Positions 36,987-46,892 of a stretch of 64,000 nt of DNA are shown piece by piece. Positions within the stretch are counted from its first letter, which is position 1, and each line of letters opens with the position of its first letter. This DNA is from Phycicoccus sp. Root101 (GTDB taxonomy: Bacteria; Actinomycetota; Actinomycetes; Actinomycetales; Dermatophilaceae): the NCBI RefSeq assembly GCF_001426245.1, contig NZ_LMCM01000001.1, forward strand, positions 1 to 64,000. Direction: 5' to 3'. The notes under the pieces were generated by a model. It was not told where the DNA came from. It did not search any database and worked only from the letters and a program-made list of their open reading frames with translations. Position numbers and translations under genes: made by a program.

Positions 36987-38417
36987 TCAGCGACGCAGGG
37001 GCACCGTCTCGAAGGTCGAGCCGGCGTCGGTGCTGAGCCAGTACGAACCACCTCCGCTGAAGGCGTAGACCAGCCCGCCCCCGGCCGCCCCGGCCCACGC
37101 GGTGTCCGTCGAACCACCCGGTGCGACCGGCGCCCACGCGGCGCCACCGGTGCTGCTTGCGAGCATCGTCGTCGGCGACGGCACCTCCCCGGTGCTCGCC
37201 GGGAGGGCCTGTCGCACGGCGACGAGGTGGGTGGCATCGGTCGCGGTCAACCACACCCCCGCCCGGGTGGGGGTGCCCAGCCCGGGCGCCGGCCGCGAGC
37301 GCCAGGAGCCGCCCCGGTCGGTGGACGTCACGACGGTCCAGCGGCTGTCGGGGGCGTCGGCGGACGGGCACAGGCCGACGAGGGTGCCACGGGTGTTGGC
37401 CGTGGCCGCCAGCGTCAGTCCCTGCGACGGGTCGCAGCCCTCGGGTACGGGCAGCGCCGTGGGCGTGCCCGAGACGCGGATGGCGGGCAGTGGCTGCTGG
37501 GCGCCCGTGGACGTGCCGTTGAGGTAGGCGTCCGGTCCGTCCATCGCGATCCAGGCGTTCTCGACGACCTTGGCCAGCCCCTCGACCCGGACCGCCGTCG
37601 TGGTCCGGTCGGTGACCGACCCGGTGCGGACCTGCAGGTCCGAGCACCCGAGCGTGGCCGCCGCACCCTGGTGGGTGCAGCGGGCCGCGGTGGCCATCCA
37701 GACCCGCGAGCCGTCGGTCTCCAGCGACAGCACGGTGCGCCCACCCACGTCGACGGGGGTCCAGCTCCGTCCGCCGTCGGTGGTGCGCCGGACCTCGGTG
37801 CCGAAGACGTACCCGACCTGCGGGTTCGCGAACCGCACGCCCACGAGCTGGTGCGGTCCTGCCGGGGTGACGAGTGGTCCGCGGGTCGTGAGGTCGGTGA
37901 AGGAGGCGCGCGTCGACCAGGTCCGCCCGTTGTCGTCGGAGCCGACGACGGCGGTGCAGTCGCCCGTGGCGCAGACCCCCGCGCCGAGGGCGTAGAGGTG
38001 ACCGCCGCCCGCGTTGGTCATCGAGGCCAGGCCGAAGCCGACCGGCACGGGCAGGATCTTGCTGGCCGGTGTGGTGCGGCTCGGGGACGACGTCGTGGCC
38101 TCGCCGGTGGCGGGCGGGCCGGGCTGGACGGTCCGGGTCACGGTCACCGTGGGCTGCGGGGTCCCGGAGGTCGTGGCAACGGTCCTCGTCGGGGTGTCCG
38201 ACGCCGTCTGCAGGTCCGGGACGTTCCCGGTGCCGACGACGACGGAGCCGGCGACCACCGCAGCGGCAGCGGCGGCACCGAGCCAGAGGAGGGCGCCGCG
38301 GCGGTGCGGGCGGCGCGACTCGGCCACCATCGCCTCCCAGCGCTCCTCGCCTGCGGGGAGCTCGCGGACGTCGGCGCGTTCGCGCGCGAAGAAGTCCTCG
38401 AGGGGGTCGCGGTTCAT
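36987..38417 (-). CDS. Membrane-anchored beta-propeller (BNR/sialidase-like) protein, possible anti-sigma
   Basis: This 476-residue single-pass protein has a cytoplasmic N-terminus of about 40 residues (DPLEDFFARERADVRELPAG). A membrane segment runs at about 42-65, and a Thr/Ser/Pro-rich linker follows to 120. The outer domain carries BNR-type repeats (SDDNGRTWS, TTDGGRSWT, STDRGGSWR, SSTGGAAWA, STDAGSTFE), so it is a beta-propeller. There is no zinc-binding HxxxCxxC of classical anti-sigma factors. Its ATG overlaps the sigma-factor stop as ATGA, which suggests that the short inner domain controls that sigma factor and the propeller senses an envelope ligand. That role is inference. Confidence 0.8.
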   Translation of the reverse strand: MNRDPLEDFFARERADVRELPAGEERWEAMVAESRRPHRRGALLWLGAAAAAAVVAGSVVVGTGNVPDLQTASDTPTRTVATTSGTPQPTVTVTRTVQPGPPATGEATTSSPSRTTPASKILPVPVGFGLASMTNAGGGHLYALGAGVCATGDCTAVVGSDDNGRTWSTRASFTDLTTRGPLVTPAGPHQLVGVRFANPQVGYVFGTEVRRTTDGGRSWTPVDVGGRTVLSLETDGSRVWMATAARCTHQGAAATLGCSDLQVRTGSVTDRTTTAVRVEGLAKVVENAWIAMDGPDAYLNGTSTGAQQPLPAIRVSGTPTALPVPEGCDPSQGLTLAATANTRGTLVGLCPSADAPDSRWTVVTSTDRGGSWRSRPAPGLGTPTRAGVWLTATDATHLVAVRQALPASTGEVPSPTTMLASSTGGAAWAPVAPGGSTDTAWAGAAGGGLVYAFSGGGSYWLSTDAGSTFETVPLRR

Positions 38418-38911
38418 CTCGTCTCTCCCAGGATCTTCGCCATGCGCTGGCGTGCGTCGAACAGGTCCCGCTTCACGGTGCCCTCGGACTTCTCGAGCTG
38501 TCTGGCCACGGTGGCCACGGGCAGGTCGGCGAAGTAGTGCAGGAGCACGACCACCCGCAGCCGGTCCGGCAGCTGCTGGACGGCGTCGCGGACGGTGAGC
38601 GCGGTCGCCAGGTCGGGGGCCGGGGTGAAGTCGTCGCGACCGGCCTGGTGCCGCTCGTACGCCACCGCCTCGCGGCCGCGCTTGCGCCAGTGGTCGCGCA
38701 CGAGGTTGGCGGCCACGGTGTAGAGCCACGCCCTGGGGTCGTCGACCTTGCCGAACTCCCGGAACAGCTTGAGGAACGCCTCCGTGGCCACGTCATGGCC
38801 GAGGTCGGTGTCGCCCACCAACCGGGCCGTCCACCCCGCGAGGCGGCCGTAGTGGACGTCGTAGACCTCGCGGACGGCAGCCTCGACGTCGACCCGGTCC
38901 CGCGTCGCCAC
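38414..38911 (-). CDS. ECF-type RNA polymerase sigma factor
   Basis: This 165-residue sigma factor has region 2 (YGRLAGWTARLVGDTDLGHDV, in two segments, with FREFGKVDDPRAWLYTVAANL at the DNA-melting helix). Region 4 is PDRLRVVVLLHYFADLPVATVARQL, in two parts, ending GTVKRDLFDARQRM. It belongs to the group 4 (ECF) class. I chose GTG 38911 because AGGGGAGGGG lies directly before it. Upstream frames to 39772 are antisense to the nitroreductase. Its stop overlaps the ATG of the membrane propeller protein, the usual sigma/anti-sigma arrangement. Confidence 0.9.
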   Translation of the reverse strand: MATRDRVDVEAAVREVYDVHYGRLAGWTARLVGDTDLGHDVATEAFLKLFREFGKVDDPRAWLYTVAANLVRDHWRKRGREAVAYERHQAGRDDFTPAPDLATALTVRDAVQQLPDRLRVVVLLHYFADLPVATVARQLEKSEGTVKRDLFDARQRMAKILGETR

Positions 38912-39034
38912 TGCCACCCCTCCCCTGAGAGCCACGGCGGTCATCGTCGTCATGCCTGGTGGACGCCGCACCCCCGCGCGTGGTTGGGCCCATCCTGTCA
39001 GCGCCTCGTCGCCCGTTCGCGACAGGATGGGGTC

Positions 39035-39682
39035 ATGGAGCTCTCGCAGGTGGTCCGTCGCCGTCGGATGGTGCGTCGCTTCGACCCCGACCGCCCGGTC
39101 CCGGGGGACGTCCTCGAGCGGATCCTGTATGCCGCGCAGCGGGCTCCCAGCGCCGGGTTCAGCCAGGGGTGGGACTTCGTCGTGCTCGAGGGACCGTCGC
39201 AGACCGAGGCCTTCTGGGCCGCCACCCGCGACGGTGAGCGCGAGCCGGACGCGTGGCTGCGGGGCGTGTCGGCGGCCCCCGTCCTGGTCCTCTGCCTGTC
39301 CGACCCCACTGCCTACCTCGACCGCTACGCCGAGCCCGACAAGGGCTGGACCGACCGCGACCCGGCTCGCTGGCCGGTGCCCTACTGGGACGTCGACACC
39401 GGCATGGCGGCGATGCTCATGCTGCTCACGGCGGTCGACGAGGGCCTCGGCGCCCTCTTCTTCGGGGTGCCCCCGGACCGGCACCCGCAGGTGAGGCGGG
39501 CCCACGGCATACCGCAGGACCGGCGGCTCGTCGGGGTGGTCGCGCTGGGCCACGAGCGGGAGCGGACCACGTCCCCGTCGCTGCGGCGCGGTCGGCGCAG
39601 CGAGCAGGAGGTCGTGCACCGGGGTCGCTTCGGGGGTGGTCGGGGAACCGGCCCCGGCGAGTCGGCGACCGAGCCCGTCTAG
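39035..39682 (+). CDS. Nitroreductase family FMN oxidoreductase
   Basis: This 215-residue NAD(P)H/FMN flavoprotein begins SQVVRRRRMVRRFDPDRPV, the FMN-phosphate-binding Arg cluster. AAQRAPSAGFSQGWDFVVL follows. The dimer/FMN part, LLTAVDEGLGALFFGVPPD, lies mid-protein and the VVALGHERE strand near the end. The physiological substrate is unknown; coenzyme-F420-type or quinone reduction cannot be excluded. The last 30 residues are basic and low complexity. It is divergent from the sigma-factor gene, and parC begins 65 bp after its stop. Confidence 0.87.
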   Translation: MELSQVVRRRRMVRRFDPDRPVPGDVLERILYAAQRAPSAGFSQGWDFVVLEGPSQTEAFWAATRDGEREPDAWLRGVSAAPVLVLCLSDPTAYLDRYAEPDKGWTDRDPARWPVPYWDVDTGMAAMLMLLTAVDEGLGALFFGVPPDRHPQVRRAHGIPQDRRLVGVVALGHERERTTSPSLRRGRRSEQEVVHRGRFGGGRGTGPGESATEPV

Positions 39683-39747
39683 CCGTGGTCCAAGATTGGG
39701 ACGACCCCCGCGCCCCGCGGGACGACTGCTAGGAGTGGCACCCAGGT

Positions 39748-42192
39748 ATGGCCCGCAAGACCCCGTCAGCACCCGTGGACGAGCCGTTCGTCGAGCGGAT
39801 CGTCGACATCGACGTCCGCGAGGAGATGCAGGGGGCGTTCCTCGAGTACGCCGTCTCCGTCATCCACTCGCGCGCCCTGCCCGACGCCCGTGACGGCCTC
39901 AAGCCGGTCCAGCGACGGATCCTGTACTCCATGAACGAGATGGGCCTGCGCCCCGAGCGCGGCCACGTCAAGTCCTCCCGCGTCGTCGGCGACGTCATGG
40001 GCAAGTACCACCCGCACGGCGACACGGCCATCTACGACGCCCTCGTCCGCATGGCCCAGCCGTTCACGATGCGCCTGCCCCTCGTCGACGGGCACGGCAA
40101 CTTCGGCTCGCTCGACGACGGGCCGGCCGCCTCCCGGTACACCGAGGCCCGTCCCGCTCCTGCCGCCGTCCTCATGACGACCGGGCTCGACGAGGAGACG
40201 GTCGAGTTCGTCCCCAACTACGACGACCAGCTCCTGCAGCCCGAGGTGATGCCGGCGGCGTTCCCCAACCTGCTCGTCAACGGCGCCAGCGGCATCGCGG
40301 TGGGCATGGCGACCAACATGGCCCCGCACAACCTCGTCGAGGTCATCGGCGCGGCCCGCCACCTCATCGCCAACCCCACCTGCTCGCTGGACGACCTGAT
40401 GAAGTTCGTCCCCGGTCCGGACCTGCCCGCGGGCGGGCGCATCGTCGGGCTCGACGGCATCCGCGACGCCTACCTCACCGGCCGCGGCAGCTTCAAGACC
40501 CGCGCCACCACCCGCATCGAGAAGACCTCGCCGCGCAGGATGGGCATCGTCGTCACCGAGCTGCCCTACCTCGTGGGCCCCGAGAAGGTCATCGAGAAGA
40601 TCAAGGACGCCGTCCAGTCCAAGAAGCTCCAGGGCATCTCGGACGTCAAGGACCTCACCGACCGCAAGCACGGCCTGCAGCTGGTCATCGAGGTGAAGAA
40701 CGGCTTCAACCCCGACGCCGTCCTCGAGCAGCTCTACAAGCTGACCCCCATGGAGGACTCGTTCTCCATCAACAACGTCGCCCTCGTCGGTGGTCAGCCG
40801 CGCACCCTCGGGCTCAAGGACCTGCTCAAGGTCTACGTCGACTTCCGCACCGACGTGGTCCGGCGTCGCACCGAGTACCGGCTCGGCAAGCGCAAGGACC
40901 GCCTGCACCTGGTCGAGGGACTGCTCATCGCGATCCTCGACATCGACGAGGTCATCCAGGTGATCCGGACCTCCGACGACGGCAACACCGCCAAGGCACG
41001 CCTCATGGACGTCTTCGACCTCACCGACCCGCAGGCGACCTACATCCTCGACCTGCAGCTGCGCCGGCTCACGAAGTTCTCGCGCATGGAGCTCGAGACC
41101 GAGAAGTCCGACCTCGAGCGCCAGATCGAGGAGCTCGAGGCGATCCTGGGCGACGAGAAGCTGCTCCTGAGGACGGTGTCGACCGAGCTCGCCGACGTCG
41201 CCAAGGCCCACGGCACGCCCCGCCGCACGGTCCTGCTCGAGTCGGCCGGCGTCCCCGCCACCACGGCGTCGCCGCTGGAGGTGGCCGACGACCCGTGCTG
41301 GGTCCTGCTCTCCTCCACCGGGCTGATGGCGCGCACCAACGGCGCCGACCCCATCCCCGCCGACGGCGCGCGCAGCAAGCACGACGCCCTCGTCGGAGCG
41401 GTCCGCACCACGGCGCGCGGCGAGGTCGGGCTGGTCACGTCCCGTGGCCGGCTCATCCGCCTCTCGGCCCTGGAGCTGCCGACGCTGCCCCCGACCAACG
41501 GGGCCCCCTCGCTGTCCGGCGGTGCGCCCCTCGCGGCATACGTCGACCTGCCGTCCGGTGAGGAACCCCTGACCATCGTCAGCCTCGTGGCCGACGCCCC
41601 GGGCATCGCCCTCGGCACGGCCCAGGGCGTGGTCAAGCGCGTCACGACCGACTACCCCGGCCGCACCGACTTCGAGCTCATCTCGCTCAAGGACGGCGAC
41701 CAGGTCGTCGGCGCCGTGGGCCTGACCAGCGGTGACGAGGACCTCGTCTTCATCACCACCGACGCCCAGCTGCTGCGGTTCGGCGCCTCGGCGGTTCGCC
41801 CCCAGGGACGTGCCGCCGGCGGGATGGCCGGCATCAAGCTCGCTGCCGGCGCCACCGTCGCCTTCTTCGGCGCCGTGCCGCAGGGCGCCGACGCCGTCGT
41901 CGTCACGTCCTCCGGCTCCTCCGGCGCCCTCCCCGGCACCGAGCCCGGCTCGATCAAGGCCACGCCCTACTCGGAGTACCCGCCCAAGGGTCGGGCGACC
42001 GGCGGCGTGCGCTGCCACCGGTTCCTGCGCGGTGAGGACACGCTGGTCCTCGCCTGGGCCGGGCCGTTGCCCGCCAAGGCCTCCGGCGCCAACGGCGTCG
42101 CCCTCGAGCTCCCGGAGCCGACCGGTCGACGCGACGGCTCCGGCGTCCCCGCCCCGGCCGCCATCGCCCGCATCGCGGGTCCCCCGCAGTGA
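39748..42192 (+). CDS. parC: DNA topoisomerase IV subunit A
   Basis: This 814-residue type IIA topoisomerase subunit cuts and rejoins DNA for decatenation. Catalytic Tyr131 lies in [10 protein letters not shown]. The helix-turn-helix/quinolone region is [18 protein letters not shown], with Thr93 at the Ser83-equivalent position. The GyrA-like core runs to about 490 and a C-terminal beta-pinwheel to 814. It is called parC rather than gyrA because of its place in the genome with a parE-type gene and the adjacent sucrase-ferredoxin gene. AGGAG upstream has a longish spacing. The stop overlaps the next start (GTGA). Confidence 0.93.
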   Translation: MARKTPSAPVDEPFVERIVDIDVREEMQGAFLEYAVSVIHSRALPDARDGLKPVQRRILYSMNEMGLRPERGHVKSSRVVGDVMGKYHPHGDTAIYDALVRMAQPFTMRLPLVDGHGNFGSLDDGPAASRYTEARPAPAAVLMTTGLDEETVEFVPNYDDQLLQPEVMPAAFPNLLVNGASGIAVGMATNMAPHNLVEVIGAARHLIANPTCSLDDLMKFVPGPDLPAGGRIVGLDGIRDAYLTGRGSFKTRATTRIEKTSPRRMGIVVTELPYLVGPEKVIEKIKDAVQSKKLQGISDVKDLTDRKHGLQLVIEVKNGFNPDAVLEQLYKLTPMEDSFSINNVALVGGQPRTLGLKDLLKVYVDFRTDVVRRRTEYRLGKRKDRLHLVEGLLIAILDIDEVIQVIRTSDDGNTAKARLMDVFDLTDPQATYILDLQLRRLTKFSRMELETEKSDLERQIEELEAILGDEKLLLRTVSTELADVAKAHGTPRRTVLLESAGVPATTASPLEVADDPCWVLLSSTGLMARTNGADPIPADGARSKHDALVGAVRTTARGEVGLVTSRGRLIRLSALELPTLPPTNGAPSLSGGAPLAAYVDLPSGEEPLTIVSLVADAPGIALGTAQGVVKRVTTDYPGRTDFELISLKDGDQVVGAVGLTSGDEDLVFITTDAQLLRFGASAVRPQGRAAGGMAGIKLAAGATVAFFGAVPQGADAVVVTSSGSSGALPGTEPGSIKATPYSEYPPKGRATGGVRCHRFLRGEDTLVLAWAGPLPAKASGANGVALELPEPTGRRDGSGVPAPAAIARIAGPPQ

Positions 42193-43265
42193 CCCCGACG
42201 GGTTCAAGGTCAACCTCAGGGTCAGGGTCAGGGCACGGGACCCCGGCTCCCGACGCCTGCTCGGTCGGGTTCGACCGGGCCGGCGTCTCCGCCTACGGCA
42301 CCGCAGCCCGGGCGGACTTCTTCGTGGCGCTCGAGCAGCCGGGCCCCTGGGGCCGCGACGCCGCCACCCAGTCGCACCTCCCTACCGACCTCGGGTCGGC
42401 CCTCGCCGAGGCCTGCAGCAGCAGGGGCGGGCGGCTCAGCCTGATCCGACGCCCGGGCCGCCACCCCGACGACTCGCACGACCCGGCGCCGGCCGGCCAC
42501 ACGGCATACCTCGCCTGGGCGGGTGAGCAGCCGTGGCTGCTCACCGGACGTGTCGCCGACCCCGCTGTCCTCCTCGACGTCGACCTCGACGCCCTGGCCC
42601 GCGGCGACCGAGACGCCGTGACGCGGTCCCTGCCCGGTATGGCGCCGTGCCCGCCGGTGCTCCTCGTCTGCACCAACGGGCGGCGCGACGTCTGCTGCGC
42701 CGTGCGAGGGCGACCGGTCGCCCTCGACGCAGCCGCCGAGGCGCCTGGCCGGGTCTGGGAGGCCTCGCACACCGGCGGCCACCGGTTCGCCCCGACCGGC
42801 GTGCTGCTCCCCCACGGCGCGACGCTGGCGCGCCTCGACGCGACGCTGGCCGGGGAGGTCCTGGCCGCGGCCGGGCACGGGGCCCTCCCGCTCGGCCTGC
42901 TCGGCCCCGCCCACGACCGTGGGCGCAGCGCCCTCGCACCCGGCGCCCAGGCGGCGGAGTCGCACGTGCGCCACCTCGTCTCGGAGGTCTCGCTCACCGC
43001 GTTCACCGTGACCGAGCTGGCGCGGGTCTCGACACCCCCCGCAGGCACCCCCGCAGACACTGCCTCAGACACCCCCTTGGACACCCCCGACGGCACCCCG
43101 CAGGCAGCGGTCGGCACGGGCGGAAGCACCTTCGAGGTGGTCCACGAGGACGGCCGGAGCTGGGTCGTGCACTGCGAAAGACTGCTGCTCGCAGGGGAAT
43201 TGCCCGAGTCGTGCGGCAAGCACCCTGTCCACGTGTCGGTCTGGGACACCCGCGTCGCCTCCTGA
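42189..43265 (+). CDS. Sucrase/ferredoxin-like (thioredoxin-fold ferredoxin) protein
   Basis: This 358-residue protein of the sucrase-ferredoxin-like family carries the conserved block [18 protein letters not shown] and then [19 protein letters not shown]. Its Cys and His residues could hold a [2Fe-2S] cluster. The N-terminus is a Ser/Gly-rich tail and the region at about 278-310 a Thr/Pro repeat. The function in bacteria is unknown. GTG 42189 overlaps the parC stop as GTGA. Confidence 0.85.
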   Translation: MTPTGSRSTSGSGSGHGTPAPDACSVGFDRAGVSAYGTAARADFFVALEQPGPWGRDAATQSHLPTDLGSALAEACSSRGGRLSLIRRPGRHPDDSHDPAPAGHTAYLAWAGEQPWLLTGRVADPAVLLDVDLDALARGDRDAVTRSLPGMAPCPPVLLVCTNGRRDVCCAVRGRPVALDAAAEAPGRVWEASHTGGHRFAPTGVLLPHGATLARLDATLAGEVLAAAGHGALPLGLLGPAHDRGRSALAPGAQAAESHVRHLVSEVSLTAFTVTELARVSTPPAGTPADTASDTPLDTPDGTPQAAVGTGGSTFEVVHEDGRSWVVHCERLLLAGELPESCGKHPVHVSVWDTRVAS

Positions 43266-43297
43266 GCGACGGTCGTCCACGCTCGGTTTCCCGGCAG

Positions 43298-43400
43298 TTA
43301 CGTAATCGTTACCGCCTTGTCCTCATGAAGCGATTGCCACAGGCGAGCGCAAACGTTTACATGGGGCCGTTACCTCAGCGCTGAGGCACGTCCGCCTCAG
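43298..43400 (+). promoter_or_regulatory. Promoter and operators of the sugar ABC operon
   Basis: A -35 TTGCCA (43334-43339) and a -10 TTACAT (43357-43362) are 17 bp apart. The LacI-family core AAACGTTT (43351-43358, within GCAAACGTTTAC) overlaps the -10. Other palindromes are TTACGTAA (43298-43305), GTAA-N3-TTAC (43302-43312), and CCTCAGCGCTGAGG (43373-43386) with a second half-site pair CTGAGG/CCTCAG (43381-43400). The LacI protein encoded at 47136 is the likely ligand of the first site. Confidence 0.7.
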
Positions 43401-43427
43401 CACGACGCGAGAAATGGAGGCGGGCGC

Positions 43428-44708
43428 ATGGCCCTCCGAATGAACAAGCGGCACACCTTCACGGTGCTTGCCGGTGCAGTGTCCGTTGCGCTCGTCGCAG
43501 CGGCCTGTGGTGGCGGCGGCGGCGGCGGCAACGCTGCTGCGTCCTCCGGGGCTGACGCCCGCGGCCCCATCACCTACGTCCAGGGCAAGGACAACAGCAA
43601 CCTGCTCGCTCCGCAGGCGGCCCGCTGGAACGCGGCCCACCCGACCGAGAAGGTCACGATCAAGGAGCAGTCCGACCAGGCCGACCAGCAGCACGACGAC
43701 CTGGTGCAGAACTTCCAGGCCAAGAGCACGGCGTACGACGTCGTCTCGGTCGACGTCGTCTGGACCGCGGAGTTCGCCGCCAAGGGCTGGCTGACCCCCC
43801 TCAAGGACAAGTTCGCCCTGCCGACCACCGGATTCCTGGCCCCGACCGTCAAGGCCGCCACGTACAACAACACGCTGTACGCGGCACCCACCTCCTCCGA
43901 CGGCGCGATGCTCTACTACCGCTCCGACCTCGTGAAGACGCCGCCGAAGACGTTCGACGAGATGTGGTCGATGTGCTCCATCGCCAAGCAGAACGGCATG
44001 GACTGCTACGCGGGCCAGTTCGCCAAGTACGAGGGCGGCACCTGCAACGCGACCGAGTGGATGAACGCCTACGGCGCCAAGGTCGTCGACGACGCCGGCA
44101 AGCCGACCGTCGACTCCCCCGAGGCGGCTGCCGGCCTGAAGGCCCTGGCCGACCACTACAAGAACGGTGACATCCCCAAGCAGGCCATCACCTACCAGGA
44201 GGAGCAGAGCCGCGCTGCGTTCCAGGACGGCAAGCTGCTGTTCCTGCGCAACTGGCCCTACGTCTACAACCTGGCCAGCACCGACGCCTCCTCGAAGGTC
44301 AAGGGCAAGTTCGCCGTCGCCCCGCTGCCCGGCGTGGACGGCCCCGGCACCTCGACCCTCGGTGGCCACATGGCCGCGATCAGCGCCTTCTCGAAGAACA
44401 AGGCCACGGCCCTGGACTTCCTGAAGTTCCTGACCAGCCCCGAGGAGCAGAAGACCAACATGGAGAAGGGTTCGCTGGCTCCGGTCATCGAGTCGATCTA
44501 CACCGACCAGGCCCTCGTCGCCAAGTACCCGTACCTGCCGACGCTCAAGGAGTCCATCTCCAACGCGGTGTCGCGTCCCGTCACCCCGTTCTACCCGGCC
44601 GTGAGCAAGGCCATCCAGGAGAACTTCTACGCAGCCATCCAGGGTCAGAAGACCCCCGAGGCCGCCGTGAAGGACATGCAGGCCGCCATGCAGGCCGCCT
44701 CCGGCTGA
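43428..44708 (+). CDS. Sugar ABC transporter substrate-binding lipoprotein
   Basis: This 426-residue lipoprotein has a basic start, a hydrophobic segment and the lipobox LVAAAC with lipidated Cys27, then a Gly/Ala-rich spacer. The mature part is a family-1 extracellular solute-binding protein of the maltose/trehalose type: SVDVVWTAEFAAKGWLTPL, then APTSSDGAMLYYRSDLV and FLTSPEEQKTNM. It binds a carbohydrate outside the membrane and passes it to the two permeases. The sugar is not certain; similarity in style is to ThuE/LpqY. GGAGG precedes ATG 43428. An internal hairpin after the stop should give it more mRNA than the permeases. Confidence 0.9.
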   Translation: MALRMNKRHTFTVLAGAVSVALVAAACGGGGGGGNAAASSGADARGPITYVQGKDNSNLLAPQAARWNAAHPTEKVTIKEQSDQADQQHDDLVQNFQAKSTAYDVVSVDVVWTAEFAAKGWLTPLKDKFALPTTGFLAPTVKAATYNNTLYAAPTSSDGAMLYYRSDLVKTPPKTFDEMWSMCSIAKQNGMDCYAGQFAKYEGGTCNATEWMNAYGAKVVDDAGKPTVDSPEAAAGLKALADHYKNGDIPKQAITYQEEQSRAAFQDGKLLFLRNWPYVYNLASTDASSKVKGKFAVAPLPGVDGPGTSTLGGHMAAISAFSKNKATALDFLKFLTSPEEQKTNMEKGSLAPVIESIYTDQALVAKYPYLPTLKESISNAVSRPVTPFYPAVSKAIQENFYAAIQGQKTPEAAVKDMQAAMQAASG

Positions 44709-44729
44709 TCCACGCCGCCTGACCCGAGT

Positions 44730-44763
44730 CGTGGGGACGGTTCCTCCGGGAACCGTCCCCACG
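44730..44763 (+). terminator. 15-bp hairpin, probable attenuator
   Basis: CGTGGGGACGGTTCC (44730-44744) pairs with 44749-44763 around a 4-nt loop. It lies between the binding-protein gene and the permease genes and probably limits read-through or protects the 3' end of the first mRNA. Confidence 0.8.
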
Positions 44764-44863
44764 GCCGGGCCGCACCATCGTCGAGTACGTCGTCGCACCG
44801 AACGTCGCCGAGCGCGAAACACATCACGGTCTTTCCACCATCGCTTCCGGGCAAGGAGCAGGC

Positions 44864-45949
44864 ATGAGCGCAGTCGCACAGTCGACGCAGGGGTCGACGA
44901 AGAAATCGCCCCCCACCAAGAAGCCCAAGGGGCTCAACGACGCCCAGAGACGTCAAGGCCTCCTGCTGGTCCTGCCGACCTTGGCCTTCCTCGCAGCCGT
45001 CATCCTCTATCCCCTGGTCCGAGCGGTGTTCGACTCCTTCAAGAAGGACGAAGGACTCGACCCGGCCACCGGCCTGTTCGTCCAGGGCGGCAGTGCCGGC
45101 GTCTCCAACTACACCCACTGGCTGCTGCAGCAGTGTGGCAACGTCGACTGCCCGCCCGGCACCCTCGGCGCACAGTTCTACAGCGCCTTCTGGGTCACCC
45201 TCTTCTTCACCGTCGTCAGCGTCGTGGTCGAGATCGGCCTCGGCATGTGGTTCGCGATGATCATGAACCGCGACTTCAAGGGCCGTGGCCTCGTCCGCGC
45301 CGCCATCCTCGTGCCTTGGGCCATCCCCACCGCTGTGACCGCCAAGCTCTGGTTCTTCATCTTCGCCTTCGACGGCATCGCCAACAAGCTCCTCGGCTTC
45401 GTCGGGATCCCGGCCCAGCTGTGGACCAGCGACCCGACGGCGGCCAAGTTCGCCATCATCATCGCCGACGTCTGGAAGACCACGCCGTTCATGGCGCTGC
45501 TCATCCTCGCCGGCCTGCAGCTCATCCCCGGCGACGTCTACGAGGCCGCCCAGATCGACGGCGCCACCAAGTGGCAGACGTTCGTGCGCATCACCCTCCC
45601 GCTGGTCAAGGTGCCGCTCATGGTGGCCGTGCTGTTCCGCACCCTCGACGTGCTGCGCATCTACGACCTGCCGGCGATCCTCACCAACGGCGGTGGAGGC
45701 ACGACCTCCCTGTCGATGCTCGTGATCGACCAGATCCGCCAGGGCGGGTTCAACAACGCCTCCGCCCTCTCGACGATCATCTTCCTGCTGATCGCCATCG
45801 TCGCCTTCCTCTTCATCCGGTTCGGCGGGGCCGACGTCATCCAGCGACCGCCGACCTCGAAGAAGAAGGACGACGACGCTCCGACCCGCGGCCAGGCTGC
45901 CCAGGTGGGCAACCCCGTCGCCGCCAACGCGACCTCGACGGGAGCCTGA
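44864..45949 (+). CDS. Sugar ABC transporter permease, MalF type
   Basis: This 361-residue inner-membrane permease has a cytoplasmic basic N-terminus, eight or so membrane segments and the EAA loop GDVYEAAQIDGATKWQTF near residue 230, which docks to the ATPase. A periplasmic loop (about 60-105) contains two Cys (QQCGNVDCPPG). It has a hydrophilic C-terminal tail. AAGGAG precedes ATG 44864. The second permease follows 1 bp after its stop. Confidence 0.92.
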   Translation: MSAVAQSTQGSTKKSPPTKKPKGLNDAQRRQGLLLVLPTLAFLAAVILYPLVRAVFDSFKKDEGLDPATGLFVQGGSAGVSNYTHWLLQQCGNVDCPPGTLGAQFYSAFWVTLFFTVVSVVVEIGLGMWFAMIMNRDFKGRGLVRAAILVPWAIPTAVTAKLWFFIFAFDGIANKLLGFVGIPAQLWTSDPTAAKFAIIIADVWKTTPFMALLILAGLQLIPGDVYEAAQIDGATKWQTFVRITLPLVKVPLMVAVLFRTLDVLRIYDLPAILTNGGGGTTSLSMLVIDQIRQGGFNNASALSTIIFLLIAIVAFLFIRFGGADVIQRPPTSKKKDDDAPTRGQAAQVGNPVAANATSTGA

Positions 45950-45950
45950 C

Positions 45951-46865
45951 ATGACCGCGGCAACCACCACCTCGACCACGGCACCCCCCACCAGCGGGCG
46001 CACCGAGGCCCAGGAGATCCACTTCAAGAGCAACCGCAACGCCAAGATCCGGATGTACATCGGACTCGCGGCGCTGGTGATCTGGGGTCTGGCCCCGTTC
46101 TACTGGATGGTCGTCACGGCCTTCCGCGACGTGGGCTACACGTTCGACACCAGCCCGTGGCCGACCCACGTGACGCTGGACAACTTCCGGACGGCGTTCT
46201 CCACCGGCCGCGGCAACCACTTCGGTGCCGCGCTGGTGCACTCCGTCATCATCGGCGTCGTCACCACCGTGGTCGCCATGCTCGTCGGCGTCTTCGCGTC
46301 CTACGCGCTGGCCCGGCTCAACTTCCCGGGCAAGTACGTCGTCCTCGGTGTCATCCTCGGGTCCTCCATGTTCCCGGGTGTGGCCCTGGTGACGCCGCTG
46401 TTCCAGCTCTTCACGAACCTCGGCTGGCGCGACGGAGCCAACTACCAGGCCCTGATCATCCCGAACATCTCGTTCGCGCTACCGCTGACGATCTACACGC
46501 TGACGGCGTTCTTGGCAGAGATGCCGTGGGAACTCGAGGAATCGGCGCGCATCGACGGCTGCACCCCGGGCCAGGCCTTCCGCAAGATCATGCTGCCGCT
46601 CGCGGCGCCGGGTCTGTTCACGACGGCGATCCTGGCCTTCATCGCCAGCTGGAACGAGTTCCTCCTGGCCTCGCAGTTCTCCACGGCGCAGACGCAGACG
46701 GTGACGGTGGCCATCGCCCAGTTCACCGGCTCCCAGCCCCACCAGGAGCCCTACACCGCCGTCATGGCGGCAGGAACCATCGTCACCGTGCCGCTCATCA
46801 TCATGGTGCTGATCTTCCAGCGGGCCATCGTGTCCGGTCTGACGGCCGGAGGTGTGAAGGGCTAG
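45951..46865 (+). CDS. Sugar ABC transporter permease, MalG type
   Basis: This 304-residue partner permease has six membrane segments and the EAA motif MPWELEESARIDGCTPGQAF near residue 190. It starts 1 bp after the MalF-type gene. No ATP-binding subunit is encoded next to it, so the transporter must use a shared MsmK/UgpC-type ATPase encoded elsewhere, as is usual in actinobacteria. Confidence 0.92.
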   Translation: MTAATTTSTTAPPTSGRTEAQEIHFKSNRNAKIRMYIGLAALVIWGLAPFYWMVVTAFRDVGYTFDTSPWPTHVTLDNFRTAFSTGRGNHFGAALVHSVIIGVVTTVVAMLVGVFASYALARLNFPGKYVVLGVILGSSMFPGVALVTPLFQLFTNLGWRDGANYQALIIPNISFALPLTIYTLTAFLAEMPWELEESARIDGCTPGQAFRKIMLPLAAPGLFTTAILAFIASWNEFLLASQFSTAQTQTVTVAIAQFTGSQPHQEPYTAVMAAGTIVTVPLIIMVLIFQRAIVSGLTAGGVKG

Positions 46866-46892
46866 GCCCTGCGCCTATCCCCCACATCTGCA

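Noticed and set aside
34245-38537. A 1430-codon rightward open frame, and similar long frames at 14754-17309 and 48507-52007
   Set aside because: They mirror real leftward genes (GNAT-ligase, acnA, parE), are Val/Gly/Arg/His-rich with no motifs, and arise because stop codons are rare in high-G+C antisense frames.
39997-40050. Quinolone-resistance change in ParC (Thr93 at the Ser83-equivalent)
   Set aside because: Residues at this position vary naturally among actinobacteria; one sequence without phenotype or relatives cannot support resistance.
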